In this document: one piece after another, positions 11,671 to 63,060 of the stretch
How positions within the stretch are numbered: position 1 is the stretch's first letter
Layout: the number at the start of each line of letters is the position of its first letter
Assembly: GCA_964019695.1 (NCBI GenBank)
Contig: OZ026520.1
Location: forward strand, 34,971,620-35,035,619
From: Loripinus fragilis
Taxonomy: Eukaryota > Mollusca > Bivalvia > Lucinida > Lucinidae
Length of the DNA: 64,000 nucleotides
Direction of reading: 5' to 3'
Made by a program: the position numbers and the translations under genes
The notes under the pieces: model-generated
The model's database searches: none
Told to the model about the DNA's origin: nothing
The model's input: the letters and a program-made list of their open reading frames with translations, nothing else

Positions 11671-11808
11671 AGATTCGAAGCTGCCAGGGTGTGGAATGGC
11701 CTCCCGAACAATCTGAGAAAGGTATCTAACTTCAGGGAGTTCGAGAGATTGATCCGCACCTGGACTGGCCCTAGCTGTTCTTGCGCTGTATGGCGTGGCT
11801 CACGATGA
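11671..11808 (+). pseudogene. Non-LTR retrotransposon ORF2 C-terminal fragment
   Basis: Reading from 11671 in frame to the TGA at 11806 gives 45 residues containing ARVWNGLPNNLRKVSNF and later FERLIRTW. The pattern R.WN.LP..LR....F..F...L is characteristic of the region just after the reverse transcriptase domain of animal LINE ORF2 proteins. No upstream reverse transcriptase was found in frame, so this is a 5'-truncated copy, as expected for LINE insertions. The clade is not certain. Confidence 0.7.
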
Positions 11809-12800
11809 GCCTGATGAGTGTATAACATTATTTTAACTTATTTATTTATTCATAATTATATATTTTTATATTCTTATGTATAATTTCAAATAATTAACCT
11901 GATAAGAGCTTCATGCTTTATAATCTGGTAAAGATAATAGGCAAACTCCCTTCAAGCCTATGGCTTGTCCGATAGGCGAACATGTGTTTTGAGTGCTCAA
12001 GGTAGCCGCCACAGAGTGAGGGCTATTTTGATTCCCCCAAGCATGCTGTTATACTTTTGTCTGAAGGCTGGTGTCCAATGAAGCTCCAATTCCAGGTCAT
12101 AACAATACTGCTGGGCTATTCTCTGTGAGAATTCTTCTGCTGCTTTCGATTTTCGCTTGTGCAAGAAGCTATGGGGAACTCATAGGAATTCGCCATGCTT
12201 CTTGCATTTTCTTTTTCGCATTTCTCTCCATGGCAGTAAGCCTTTCTCTTTAAAGAGCAAGCCCTCTATGCCCTTATTTTATTAAGACGTCATTTTCCCT
12301 GCTATGACGCTCAAGTATTGCAGCTAAGCAACATGATTTTACAATGGAATACATGCATATGTTTGTAAATATATCTACCGTTATCTGTGATTCCCAATAT
12401 GTGATCAAATACTATATGACGAATTATTCATATATATATTATTTTTGTTTCATAGATCTATTACTATATTTCTATTACTATTTTATCAACCTGTAATTAA
12501 ACTCTTATGACATGCTGTTCATATATATTATTTCTATTTCATAGGTTTATCGCTTTTTCAAATTATCATAATATTATTAATATTTTTTTGTTCTATTTTA
12601 GATTTGTTTAACCATGGGTAATACTTGTCTTGTTTTACTTGATTACTATGTCTTAACCATATAATATGTATTTTTTACAGCCTTTTTACACTCGTTAACA
12701 CTAACTTTTATACTATGTTTGTCTGAAAATAGCTCATGTAGCTTATGTTATTCGTTATATGTAACCGACGTAAATAAAGCTTCTTGTATCTTGTATCTTG
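11809..12800 (+). mobile_element. Probable 3' UTR and tail of the LINE fragment
   Basis: About 990 bp follow the ORF2 stop with no coding sequence and end in AATAAAGCTTCTTGTATCTTGTATCTTG, a polyadenylation-like signal and a short tandem CTTGTAT tail such as ends several LINE families. That 11671-12800 is one insertion is inference; no target duplication was found. Confidence 0.45.
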
Positions 12801-13004
12801 TTCAATCAAGTATATGAATAGGTCATTTTTTCTAAGACCAGGTATATGATTGGGGTAGGTTTAAAACTAACTGGGCCGCACACCCGTACCAAAATTACCC
12901 TCAAGTTACCCCCCCCCCCCTCCCCCGAGCCCATGAACTCATTAAACATTATAGCAATTATCATTTAATTACTGGTCAAGTGACATCGAATAAAGGTGTC
13001 GATT

Positions 13005-13120
13005 AGTTGTCTTATAAAGAGTCGACGTGTTGTCTCACGATCTGTCGACGAGTTGTCTCAAAAAATGTGTCCACGAATTGTTTCTGTCGAATTGTTCTGT
13101 CGACGAGTTGTCTTGTTCCT
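13005..13120 (+). repeat. GTCGACGAGTTGTCTC minisatellite-like cluster B
   Basis: At least four degenerate copies of TGTCGACGAGTTGTCTC-type units. Inverted relative to cluster A at 6715-6832. Confidence 0.6.
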
Positions 13121-13289
13121 ATTACAAGTAAGCCGATCTTATTATACCGATATACAAAATACAAATCTTACCTTATGTGGGCCGAAGTTGCTATGTGCAG
13201 AAATTGTATAGGCCTATTTGGTTATAGACTGAAGTTTTAGGACGGACACCAGGGTATGCGCGGAGGGGGCGAAGAGTGGGGGGAGGGGT

Positions 13290-13402
13290 CAATTCGCATT
13301 TCGCGGAATCGATTTATTTTCGTTATTTAGCTAAAATCTTGGGTGAACTTTCACCCCTTTATTCCCGCGCTTTTGCTATCACATGGGACACTGAAGTAAA
13401 CA
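13290..13402 (+). promoter_or_regulatory. Probable MCM2 promoter / 5' UTR with E2F-like sites
   Basis: TTTCGCGGAA at 13299-13308 and TTCCCGCGC at 13362-13370 match the E2F consensus (TTTSSCGC and its reverse) closely, within 110 bp of the proposed ATG. MCM genes are classic E2F targets at the G1/S transition. No TATA box was seen and the start site is unknown. The assignment rests on the exon 1 call. Confidence 0.5.
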
Positions 13403-52563
<39,161 letters not shown>

Positions 52564-52594
52564 GTAAGATACATAATGTAGGGTTTCAATTAAG

Positions 52595-52775
52595 GGCCAG
52601 TTAAGCAAAAATAATTTGCGTAAAATTGCAATTATTTTCTTACCCATCAGTTTGAGCTTATGTTTTGGGTGCTTAAAAGAATCGTCTCATCGAGACGGTT
52701 CTTTTGAGTACCCACAACATATGTTTTGGTTGAGAAAAAAGAAAAATAATTTTCCGTTACGCACTCTATCTAATC
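52595..52775 (+). repeat. Hairpin repeat H in intron 13
   Basis: Core GAATCGTCTCATCGAGACGGTTC. Preceded by GGGCCAGTTAAGCAAAAATA as in intron 5. Starts about 31 bp after exon 13. Confidence 0.85.
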
Positions 52776-54089
52776 TGGGGGACTGGTGCTCGCTTCCTCC
52801 ACCTGACTTATTTTTTAGGGGGAGGGGGTGATGTATTAGCAAATAAACCATACTCTCCAGTCTCCCTTATAATATTTTGGTTAATTACAGTTTTCATTGT
52901 GAATGAAAAGAAAACAGTTTTCATTATATGGTAGATGTACCAGTATTCGTGGTAGCTTTAGAAATCGTGGTATGACAGAAAAAAAGCTACCATTTATCTA
53001 CTAGTTATTGAGCAATGAAATTTCATCAGTTACCGAAACAATTAAATTTGCATGTCATGTAAAAAATATTCAGCAATATGAAGTCATGATGACACGTAAT
53101 TATTTTTGAATGTGATGTCCCCTTTTACGAATGTCAGAAAGCTAACGATGGCAACTGGCAGCTTAAATTTATCGTCACATGAACAAATTGAAAGATTGTT
53201 TCGGTAAAAATTGACCAAGAACCCATTAGATTAGAATAAAACTATAATTTGGTGGCATTTTAATGACAAAAAAAGTTGGTAACTGATTATATCCTAGATT
53301 TGCGATGGTTACCATGAAAACTGGCGCTTGTTTGGAAAGTGACCCAGCGCGGAATCAATCTGGATTTAACCTGTCAGCACATCAATGGTGAGTAATGATT
53401 ATCAAATATACAGTGATTCATTTACAGTTTTGGGCTTATGGGTCCTGGGACTCGCTGTTTCCCATATCAATGAGTCAAACTTTCGAGTCCAGAGCACTAT
53501 TTTTAATGACAAGTCTGCAATACTATTGCATCCTGGGACTCGCTGAAATTAAAACTTTGCATCCCAGAGACAAAATTATGCCCAAAAGATGCAGGATGCG
53601 CACGCAGGTAGCAAAATCACTGAATATAGCGAAGATATGTATGTCCAAATATTTTTATTCAAAGATTAATGATATGTCATAACTAGATTTATACTTTGAG
53701 ACGTTGATACGTTAATACCACGAAAACTGGGACAACCAGCATTTAAAAAAAACATTACTCCAAATGCAATTTTGTATATTTCATGTGGCAGTTGTATTGC
53801 AATGTTTAATGCAGCATTGCCTATTAATAGCCTCATGAAATAGAATTTTAAAAAGTTTCAAAAATTATAATTTAATGGTAACCTAGTAACAGGAATAAAT
53901 ATGAAAAAAAAATGCAAGAAAATCCATCCTAAGCCTGTTGATGAGAAAATCACCTTGGGTCTGAGGTTTAATCTATTGATGAAATGTCCCTATCCTACAT
54001 GCACACCTATAATGGATACTTATATCACAATTTCATCACAGAATTATAGAGGTTTGGAATCATTTCTATTACAGTACTCAATTGAGTAG
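52776..54089 (+). other. Intron 13 stretch, repeat-poor
   Basis: GTGGTAGCTTTAGAAATC..GCTACCATTTATC inverted words near 52950-52995, and TCCTGGGACTCGCTG twice near 53441 and 53541. No coding match to MCM2 or another protein. Confidence 0.4.
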
Positions 54090-54505
54090 TTATACCCCCG
54101 CAAACTATGTTTGTGGTGGGTATACTGTTTTCACGTTGTCCGTGTGTGCGTGCGTGCGTCCGTCCGTAACGTTTTGTTTTTTTAATATCTTTAAGAGTCA
54201 TTGCTGGATTTTCATCAAACCTTGCAAACATGTTCATATATGCAGGACAATACTTTAGACAAAAAAGTAAGGGCTAGGGGCCAATTCTATTAGTTATTTC
54301 CCTTTGTAGTTCTAAATGGCTTTTAATATAGGGTTTATATGCTTATGCTATTATAGGCCATACATGGGCCGATCAACTCCTACCACAGCTTTTGATGGAA
54401 CAATTTGATACTTTGCCTATACAATGTAGACACATTGAACATATGCATGAAGGAGTTTGGTTCAGAAAAAATAATTTTTGACAAAATGACAGCAGTGAGA
54501 ACTTT
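54090..54505 (+). repeat. TATACCCCCGCA repeat and a single 190-bp satellite monomer
   Basis: Hairpin TATACCCCCGCAAAC..GTTTGTGGTGGGTATA, then GTGCGTGCGTCCGTCCGT. At 54345-54504 lies one copy of the monomer tandemly repeated at 61490-62610 (CCGATCAACTCCTACCACAG, CAATTTGATACTTTGCC). Confidence 0.7.
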
Positions 54506-56765
54506 ATATGAAATAACTCAAGAAAATAGCTAGTCAGAATTTATATTTATTTCATAAATCAACATTCTACTTCACAATATAACTTTGGCTATGAAGAACC
54601 AACCCAGATGTGAATGAACCTAAGACTGTTATCAAGCTCTGTAAGTTGGTATCACAATCGGGAAGACTGGGTTTAGAGCAACCTGAATGCAAGAGCCAGT
54701 GTTGGCTCATCTAGTCTGATTAGAACCTTCAAGCCAAGCGCTGTGCAGTTGCAGAGCCTGACATAGCACATACCACTAAACAGGAGTCCAGGCAGCTGAC
54801 CCCGAAGCCGTAAGAGGACCTGCAAGCCGTGTGAGTCTGAAGAGACTGCTGACTGATACAGGCGGCCAGGCTGGATTCTGTCCTAGCATTTAGTGCATCA
54901 CTATGTCAGAGAATAAGCTTGCCAGCCAGGGTGGTGGACCGTGAGTCCAGCCATAAGAGTCTGTAGAGACCCCTAACTGATACAGGTTGAAGAGACAGAC
55001 AGCTTGTTGACTTAAAGGTGAAGTATAAGCAACCAAGTCCACCCAACTTTGCATTCTGCAAGTATTGTGGGGAAAATGAGTTGAATTCAGATAGAAATTC
55101 AAATCCCCGAAGACAACGTGAATAGAATATCAGATAGCAATTCAAATCCACTCAAATCCGGGTTGCTTCCAACAAATGGTGACAGAGGTGGAGTCAGGGG
55201 TTGGTGGTGGGTATCCACATGCAGTTTCTGCTAAGCTCAGAACACAACTGATGTAGGTTAAATATCTAAACACCAATTTGACATACTGACATTTCAATTA
55301 AAATCCTGGTGCAGTGAGACCACACAATCATGCAGAGCTGCAGAATAAATGTACAAACATCTCATATAAACTATATTTATCCATCAATAAATAACAATTT
55401 ATATGAAATAACTCAAGAAAATAGCTAGTCAGAATTTATATTTATTTCATAAATCAACATTCTACTTCACAATATAACTTTGGCTATGAAGAACCAACCC
55501 AACTAAACAGGAGTCCAGGCAGCTGACCCCGAAGCCGTAAGAGGACCTGCAAGCCGTGTGAGTCTGAAGAGACTGCTGACTGATACAGGCGGCCAGGCTG
55601 GATTCTGTCCTAGCATTTAGTGCATCACTATGTCAGAGAATAAGCTTGCCAGCCAGGGTGGTGGACCGTGAGTCCAGCCATAAGAGTCTGTAGAGACCCC
55701 TAACTGATACAGGTTGAAGAGACAGACAGCTTGTTGACTTAAAGGTGAAGTATAAGCAACCAAGTCCACCCAACTTTGCATTCTGCAAGTATTGTGGGGA
55801 AAATGAGTTGAATTCAGATAGAAATTCAAATCCCCGAAGACAACGTGAATAGAATATCAGATAGCAATTCAAATCCACTCAAATCCGGGTTGCTTCCAAC
55901 AAATGGTGACAGAGGTGGAGTCAGGGGTTGGTGGTGGGTATCCACATGCAGTTTCTGCTAAGCTCAGAACACAACTGATGTAGGTTAAATATCTAAACAC
56001 CAATTTGACATACTGACATTTCAATTAAAATCCTGGTGCAGTGAGACCACACAATCATGCAGAGCTGCAGAATAAATGTACAAACATCTCATATAAACTA
56101 TATTTATCCATCAATAAATAACAATTTATATGAAATAACTCAAGAAAATAGCTAGTCAGAATTTATATTTATTTCATAAATCAACATTCTACTTCACAAT
56201 ATAACTTTGGCTATGAAGAACCAACCCAGATGTGAATGAACCTAAGACTGTTATCAAGCTCTGTAAGTTGGTATCACAATCGGGAAGACTGGGTTTAGAG
56301 CAACCTGAATGCAAGAGCCAGTGTTGGCTCATCTAGTCTGATTAGAACCTTCAAGCCAAGCGCTGTGCAGTTGCAGAGCCTGACATAGCACATACCACTA
56401 AACAGGAGTCCAGGCAGCTGACCCCGAAGCCGTAAGAGGACCTGCAAGCCGTGTGAGTCTGAAGAGACTGCTGACTGATACAGGCGGCCAGGCTGGATTC
56501 TGTCCTAGCATTTAGTGCATCACTATGTCAGAGAATAAGCTTGCCAGCCAGGGTGGTGGACCGTGAGTCCAGCCATAAGAGTCTGTAGAGACCCCTAACT
56601 GATACAGGTTGAAGAGACAGACAGCTTGTTGACTTAAAGGTGAAGTATAAGCAACCAAGTCCACCCGACTGTGCATTCTGCAAGTATTGTGGGGAAAATG
56701 AGTTGAATTCAGATAGAAATTCAAATCCCCCAAATTAAGACAATGTGAATTGAATAGGTTCACAT
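54506..56765 (+). repeat. Tandem array U: 895-bp, 727-bp and truncated units
   Basis: Units begin ATATGAAATAACTCAAGAAA at 54506, 55401 and 56128. Unit 2 equals unit 1 minus an internal 168-bp segment; unit 3 has that segment back but ends near 56765. Near-identity between units implies recent duplication. Open frames on the minus strand repeat with the units and are not recognised proteins. Confidence 0.9.
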
Positions 56766-57949
56766 TGGGTTAGTTCCCCACAAGTTAAGGAAGTAAGAAC
56801 GATAGGGATTGGTAGTAGGTGACATGAGCAGTTGTACAGGCAGTACATATTAAAAAGTAACATCTTGTAAATTAATAGATAACATTGGCTTCTCCAGAAC
56901 TAACATCTAGTGATGAATTCAAAAAGCAACCAAATAATGCAGTTGAATATGCTACACACGTTCAGATAAGTTTAAAATCACTAGAGATTGTAAGTTCATA
57001 ATTGACCTAGCATTTGTAGACTCAATGTTCTTTAAGAAAAACTTTTCACGACGTCACTACGGGAAAAAACCAGAGATAAAAACCCTTTTTGGAAAAACTC
57101 TGGAAACCGTGTCCATAGGATAGCATTATACATGTGGTATTAAATACCATGCTAACGTCGTAAGAATGATGGACCTCATTCTACATTGAATATGAAAACA
57201 AGATGGAATCACATCAACATCAGAGGCCACAAATCAGATGTCAATGTGCTATCCTCTTGAAAGCTCATACACAACACAGTGTAAGAACATGTTAGAGCAG
57301 CTTTTTGGAGCCACATTCACACGAATGATTGCTGTTCTAGCGTCATTGGATTCTCAACCACAGAGTCCTAAACAAATTACAGGTAACCACTGAGAAGTCT
57401 TATCATAGACAAAACTAAGGTCAGGTAAGTCGTTTCCAGGCCGTGGACAGCCAAGGAGTCAATAGTGGTGGCAGCTCTGTCTGGATTTCTCAGTTATTTA
57501 TTAATAAGAACATATGAATGCTATGATGTTATGCAGAACATCAGCAAATTTGCCTTAAAACAATCTTGCAACAACAACATAATGATAATAATAACAATAA
57601 AAGTGTAATGCCAGCAGGTTGAGCACAAACCATGGGTTGCAGTCAACCCAAATTAAGCAAAGGCAAGGTCACAGCTGGTATCCTATCCAGGTTCTACATA
57701 TTCAAGAAAAAGTTAAGATAGCATATGATCTTAAGAAAGTTTGTCAGACCTCAAAATACTCTTAAGCCGTTAGTATGCAACTACAAGAGCGTACATGCAC
57801 TCATCATGGAAACATCTCCATACATTTCTTAAGTGTTAGCTCAGCTAGACTGATAACTGAGCTGTGCCGAAAATATCACATACTGACACTGCAGAACATG
57901 CAACTGAACAGGCTTCCATCCGACCTTGATTCTGCACTTAGCTGGACCT
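56766..57949 (+). other. Intron 13 stretch without recognised features
   Basis: No gene found. An AATAATAATAACAATAA simple tract lies near 57583. Confidence 0.35.
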
Positions 57950-58160
57950 GCAAGCCATGAGAGTTGGAAGAGACTGCTTGTCACCAAGGGGTAGCCAGGC
58001 TGGGTTTGCCCTAGTATTTAGTAGAGCAATATGTCAGAAATTGTGCCTGCAAGTCAGAGTGGGGGACATGGGTTCCAGCCACAGGAGTAAGTGGTGAACA
58101 TGGTCCTGCTAAGAGTCTGAAGAGACCCCTAACTGATACAGGTTGACCCAGTAGACAGCA
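57950..58160 (+). repeat. Diverged partial copy of unit U
   Basis: Shares GACCTGCAAGCC, GAGACTGCT, AGCCAGGCTGG, AGTCTGAAGAGACCCCTAACT and ACTGATACAGGTTGA with 54830-55000, but is clearly older. Confidence 0.6.
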
Positions 58161-59063
58161 TGGAAAGCTTAAAGGCGAGTAGGTACAGATAAATACATGT
58201 ATGTCCATCTGTACCTATCTCACAAAAAGGGGCTCACTGGGGCATCTGGAGACGCCTCCAATGAGCACCAAAACAAATTTATTACCGAAACCAAAAATGA
58301 GCTGTATCATGATTAAATGAATAACCTTTACATATCAAAAGCCTCTGTATTAAATGATTGACCTGTTCCAATCCAAAAGAAATTTCCATCCAGGCTGATA
58401 TAAATCCACCATACATGCATGAAACAGTGCAGAGTCCAACAAGAAGCCATAGACTGTGGCAGAGGGTCTACACAGTTCAAGAAAACACACATAAATCTCC
58501 TAAGTAAAGAGGCCAAATAAGCTGCAAAGGTATTGTTAAACTATCAATATAACAGTGTCCAACCATATGTGAATGCTCAGAAAATACATGTAGCATCGAT
58601 CAAACTATTAATTTGTAAACAGGCTGATCAAGATTACATTTGTAGTATCATGAGATCTGACAAGGATAAATACATGTAATGGCTATCTATGTGAAAATTA
58701 GATCAGGTCGACAATTCAATCATTCTTGGGAGCTATACATGCTGCATAGCAGTAGTTTTGGTGCCAGTAGAAATTGCCAAAATTCTCCTTTGAGTGATAA
58801 GCCTGAACTGGCCAAAACACTGTGGACAACCCCCAGTGCCATAACACTGTGGACAGCCACATGACATGTCTAAAGTGTAGTCAACACATTACTATATGGT
58901 GAAAATATGTTTGTCTGACCTTTAGGCTTCCATGAACGAGCATGCACTTATTGATGCAGAGGTGTATTAATAGATCCATTAATGGTGAATAAGTCTGCAC
59001 AACATGTATATCCTAGAATGTAGTTAGGAACAGCTTCAGGTATGTGTAAATCCCACTTTGTTA
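58161..59063 (+). other. Intron 13 stretch without recognised features
   Basis: No gene or element boundary recognised. Confidence 0.35.
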
Positions 59064-59713
59064 AGGGGTGTTTAGACGGCATGACTTAGTCGTCCCGACT
59101 TAGTCGTACATTACAAATCAGCTCGTGTAAACACTGCTATTACAGAGTCATATATGATTTTAGAGTCAGGACGACATGTCATGGGGGATAGAACTGGTTC
59201 TATTTGCCATTACAAAATCATGGCAAATTAGCCAATCAGCTTTGAGGTCACTGGGGTTAATTGCTTTAGGAGCAAGATAAAAGAGATAACCCTAAACATG
59301 CCAGTAGTTTGTCCTGAAAATGGTGTCTGCTGCATATATTCAAGTGCACTTCAGAGGAGATCTTATCATGGAAGTAAGCACTATAAACCCTGACCAGACT
59401 GTTTCCAGGGAACAGTCTGATCTGGGTCGAATATTCTTCGCCATCAAGACTACCTAAGAACATAAGCAGATGAAATAGCAGATGACAAAAGTCGTGACTT
59501 GCATCAATGAGTTTTAACACATGTACTTAGCTATAGCAATGCAACAAATGTAGAGCATGATGAGATAGCTCAAGGTGCCCAGCCAGTTTTCTTCACTGTT
59601 GAAAGAAATCACACATGACATTGTAATGCCGTCCAAACAGAAAAATCATACATGACAAAATCATGCATGATTTTGTCAGGCCGACAAAATCATGCCGTCC
59701 AAACAGGCCTTTA
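59064..59713 (+). mobile_element. GGCATGA-ended MITE
   Basis: Ends GGTGTTTAGACGGCATGA and, inverted, CCTGTTTGGACGGCATGA, with ATCATGCATGATTTTGTC palindromes near the right end. Includes the CTGATCTGGGTC-type module near 59390 that matches 23560-23780. The target duplication is unclear. Confidence 0.65.
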
Positions 59714-59849
59714 CACATCATAACTCACAGTGGATAAGCACAGTCAAATTCTCATCAAATATGTTATTAAAAGACTGTCAACATGTCTGATAAAACTGTT
59801 AATACACAGTAAACAATCCTTAGCCATAAGAAAATGAAGTTCGTCAAGG

Positions 59850-60290
59850 GTGTATAGAATGTCATAGTACTATACATCCATCCAAGACTTCTAAGATAAT
59901 TGTTCATCAAGGCTGTATACATCGGAGGCTTTTAAGATAATAATTGTTCATCAAGGCTGTATATGTAGATCTGTGGCAGTACTCAAAGAAGAAGACAATA
60001 AACTGGATGTTCATCAAATTGCTGTGTATAATGTCTATAAGTACTTGGACTCAAGATTGTTCATCAAGAGTGTTTTGGTTACTCAGAGAATAATTGTTCA
60101 TAAAAGCTGTATACTCAGAATTCAAGATATGTTTGCAGAACATAATCTGAGGCTTCTCAGACAAAACTGTTCAAAGCTTTATGGAATATTGTAGTTTACA
60201 ATCTTTCACAGCAATATCAAATTGTTCATCAAGGCTGTATGAAATGTCTAAGTGACTTTGAAGATAATAACAGTTCATCAAGTCTCAGGA
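59850..60290 (+). repeat. Degenerate tandem motif TTGTTCATCAAGGCTGTAT
   Basis: About eight copies of TTGTTCATCAAG(G/T)CTGTAT or close variants, irregularly spaced by 35-70 bp. Open frames over them are not protein-like. Confidence 0.7.
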
Positions 60291-60419
60291 ACTAATCCAT
60301 GGAGGCAATAAAGATCTTGAGTGCGTCTTGCCGCAGCCTGTAAAGAAACCCCTCAAACACACATGGAAAAATCTCAGCTACAGGAAATAAGTTCTGATTT
60401 TTATCATATTTAGTGGCCT

Positions 60420-60850
60420 TAAACGCTGAGACTGGCATCAAACTTCGTAACCTGGTATCACAAACAGGAAGATTCAGTTCAGAGCAACCCATTGCATGGG
60501 CTAGTGTAGCTAAGCTAGTCTGATTAGAACCCTTAAGCCACATGCTGTGTAGTTGCAGAGCCTGACATAGCACATACCACTAAACAGGAGTCCAGGCAGC
60601 TGACCCCGAAGCCGTTAGAGGACCTGCAAGCCGTGTGAGTCTGAAGAGACTGCTGACTGATACAGGCGGCCAGGCTGGATTCTGTCCTAGCATTTAGTGC
60701 ATCACTATGTCAGAGAGTATGCTTGCTAGCCAGGGTGGTAGACCGTGGGTCCAGCCATAAGAGACTGTAGAGACCCCCAACTGATACAGGCTGAAGAGAC
60801 AGACAGCCCGTCGGCCTAAGGGGGGTGTAAGCAACCAAGTCCCCCAGACG
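60420..60850 (+). repeat. Copy 4 of unit U (central part)
   Basis: From about GGTATCACAAACAGGAAGA through GCCGTTAGAGGACCTGCAAG to ATAAGAGACTGTAGAGACCC. Around 90% similar by eye to units 1-3, but more diverged than they are from each other. Confidence 0.8.
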
Positions 60851-61300
60851 GTAAAATTTACAAGAGCCAAGTGAAGAAACTTACGGACGTATTAAAGCCC
60901 AAGTGAGATTGCCAGCCTGACAAAAGAAAGTGAAGGGAGCAGCAAGACCCTTGACTATACAGGTTGATCAGAGCTATAGCTCAAGGCTTAAAGATAAATT
61001 ACTGATCATGAAAGTAGAATGGCAACGTCAAGGTGTACTGATGAAAATGCTCTTGACGCTTAATCTATAAGCTGAGATTATCCCATACATGGTTCCTTTG
61101 CCCCCTAAATAATTTAGTGCCTCAGAGCCCCACTCAGTGCATTCAGAGTGGAAGGTTCTAAGACATAAGAATGTATATATATATCCATTAGTTCACATAA
61201 CCCCAAGGGTATAATTGAACTTAAAAGCAGTTTGTTTTGTGAGATGAATTATATCCCTAGTTGTCCAGAAATTAAAACAAAACTAATAATTGTTATATAA
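60851..61300 (+). other. Intron 13 stretch without recognised features
   Basis: Nothing recognised. A short TATATATATA run lies near 61170. Confidence 0.35.
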
Positions 61301-61490
61301 AATATCCACATGCAGTTTCTGCTAAGCTCAGAACACAACTGATGTAGGTTAAATATCTAAACACCAATTTGACATACTGACATTTCAATTAAAATCCTGG
61401 TGCAGTGAGACCACACAATCATGCAGAGCTGCAGAATAAATGTACAAACATCATCTCATATAAACTATATTTATCCATCAATAAATAACA
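61301..61490 (+). repeat. Right end of unit U joined to the satellite
   Basis: ATCCACATGCAGTTTCTGCT to CAATAAATAACAATT matches the last 185 bp of units 1 and 2, then passes straight into the 190-bp satellite. Confidence 0.85.
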
Positions 61491-62610
61491 ATTAGACAAT
61501 TTTTCCCTAATAGGGCTTATGTATATGCATAGATGGTGCCTTCATGGGCCGATCAACTCCTACCACAGCTTTTGATGGAACAATTTGATACTTTGCCTAT
61601 ACAATGTAGACACATTGAACATATGCATGGAGGAGTTTGGTTCGGAAAAAATAATTTTTGACAAAATGGCAGCTGTAAGAACTTAGACAATTTTTCCCTA
61701 ATAAGGTGTTTGTATATGCATAGATGGTGTCTTCATGGGCCGATCCACTCCTACCACAGCTTTTGATGGAGCAATTTGATACTTTGCCTATACAATGTAG
61801 ACACATTGAACATATGCATGAAGGAGTTTGGTTCGGAAAAAATAATTTTTGACAAAATGGCAGCTGTAAGAACTTAGATAATTTTTCCCAAGTAAGGTGT
61901 TTGTATATGCATAGATGGTGCCTTCATGGGCCGATCAACTCCTACCACAGCTTTTGATGGAACAATTTGATACTTTGCCTATACAATGTAGACACATTGA
62001 ACATATGCATGAAGGAGTTTGGTTCAGAAAAAATAATTGTTGACAAAATGACAGCTGTGAGAATTTAGACAATTTTTCCGTAATAAGGCTTTTATATATG
62101 CATAGATGGTGCCTTAATTGGCTGATCAACTCCTACTACAGATTTTGATGGAACAATTTGCTACTTTGCCTATACAATGTAGACACACTGAACGTATGCA
62201 TGAAGGAATTTGGTTCAGAAAAAATAATTTTGGCCAAAATAACAGCTGTGAGAATTTAGACAATTTTTCCCTAAGAAGGCTTTTGTATATGCATAGATGG
62301 TGCCTTAATGGGCCGATCAACTCTTACCACAGCTTTGAATGGAGTAATTTGGTACTTTTCCTATACAATATAGACACATTGAACATATGCATGAAGAAGT
62401 CTGGTTCGGAAAAAAATAATTTTTGACAAAATGACAGCTATGCGAACTTAGACAATTATTCCTTCATATGGCTTTTGTATATGCATGGATAGTGCCTTTA
62501 TGGGCTGATCAACTCCTACGACAGCTTTTGATGGAGCAATTTGATACTTTGCCGATACAATGTAGACACTTTGAACATATGCATGGAGGAATTTATAATT
62601 TTTGTTTGCA
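61491..62610 (+). repeat. About 190-bp satellite, six tandem monomers
   Basis: Monomers start TTAGACAATTTTTCCC-like near 61494, 61684, 61875, 62067, 62257 and 62449; each has GCATAGATGGTGCCTT, CCGATCAACTCCTACCACAG and GAACATATGCATGAAGGA. Divergence grows toward the right and the last unit is cut. The tandem core next to other repeat modules recalls the core-repeat elements described from bivalves (pearl type), but this is analogy only. Confidence 0.9.
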
Positions 62611-62816
62611 CAGATTCTACTGAAATCTTCTTTTCAAAACTAAGGTCTGCTGGTTTGAACTATAACTTGCCAAGTTTTTTCCACTGAATCTTACTGTGCG
62701 GGGGGGTGGGGGGGATCTAATAAGCATTGCTTATTGACTTTTTTCATTTGTAATTTATTATTGTTGTGAAGCAAGAATTTTTTTTTATTTTTAAGAAGGC
62801 AGCAAGGCCTTTTATC
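62611..62816 (+). other. Gene-free stretch with G homopolymer
   Basis: GGGGGGGTGGGGGGG near 62700-62714. Nothing else recognised. Confidence 0.4.
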
Positions 62817-63060
62817 AGGGTTCCCACAAGCTCTGGAAATCATGGAAAACCTGGAAAATCACTAAAAAAAAGTTCCATGCATGGAAAATCATGGAATTTG
62901 AAAAAACCTGAATAATCATGGAAAATTCATGGAATTTTGTGAAATAATTTGACTAAACCACCAGTAGCTAGAAAACTAGCTGTGACACAAGTGTCCGACA
63001 GCTAGTTTTCTGGCTACTGTGTCCAACAGCTAGTTTTCTGGCTACTGCACGGGTGGTAAA
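62817..63060 (+). mobile_element. CAGGGTTCCCACA MITE, left half of a second copy
   Basis: Near-identical to 50970-51170 (CTCTGGAAATCATGGAAAAC, AGTTCCATGCATGGAAAA), with the AGCTAGTTTTCTGGCTA piece present twice. The right end is lost. Confidence 0.75.

Noticed and set aside
54890..56763. Repeated minus-strand open frames of 70-83 residues
   Set aside because: They recur only because the DNA units are duplicated; no recognised domain and no start or splice context.
61491..62610. CRISPR-like array
   Set aside because: Monomers of about 190 bp repeat over their full length without unique spacers, in a eukaryotic intron; it is satellite DNA.
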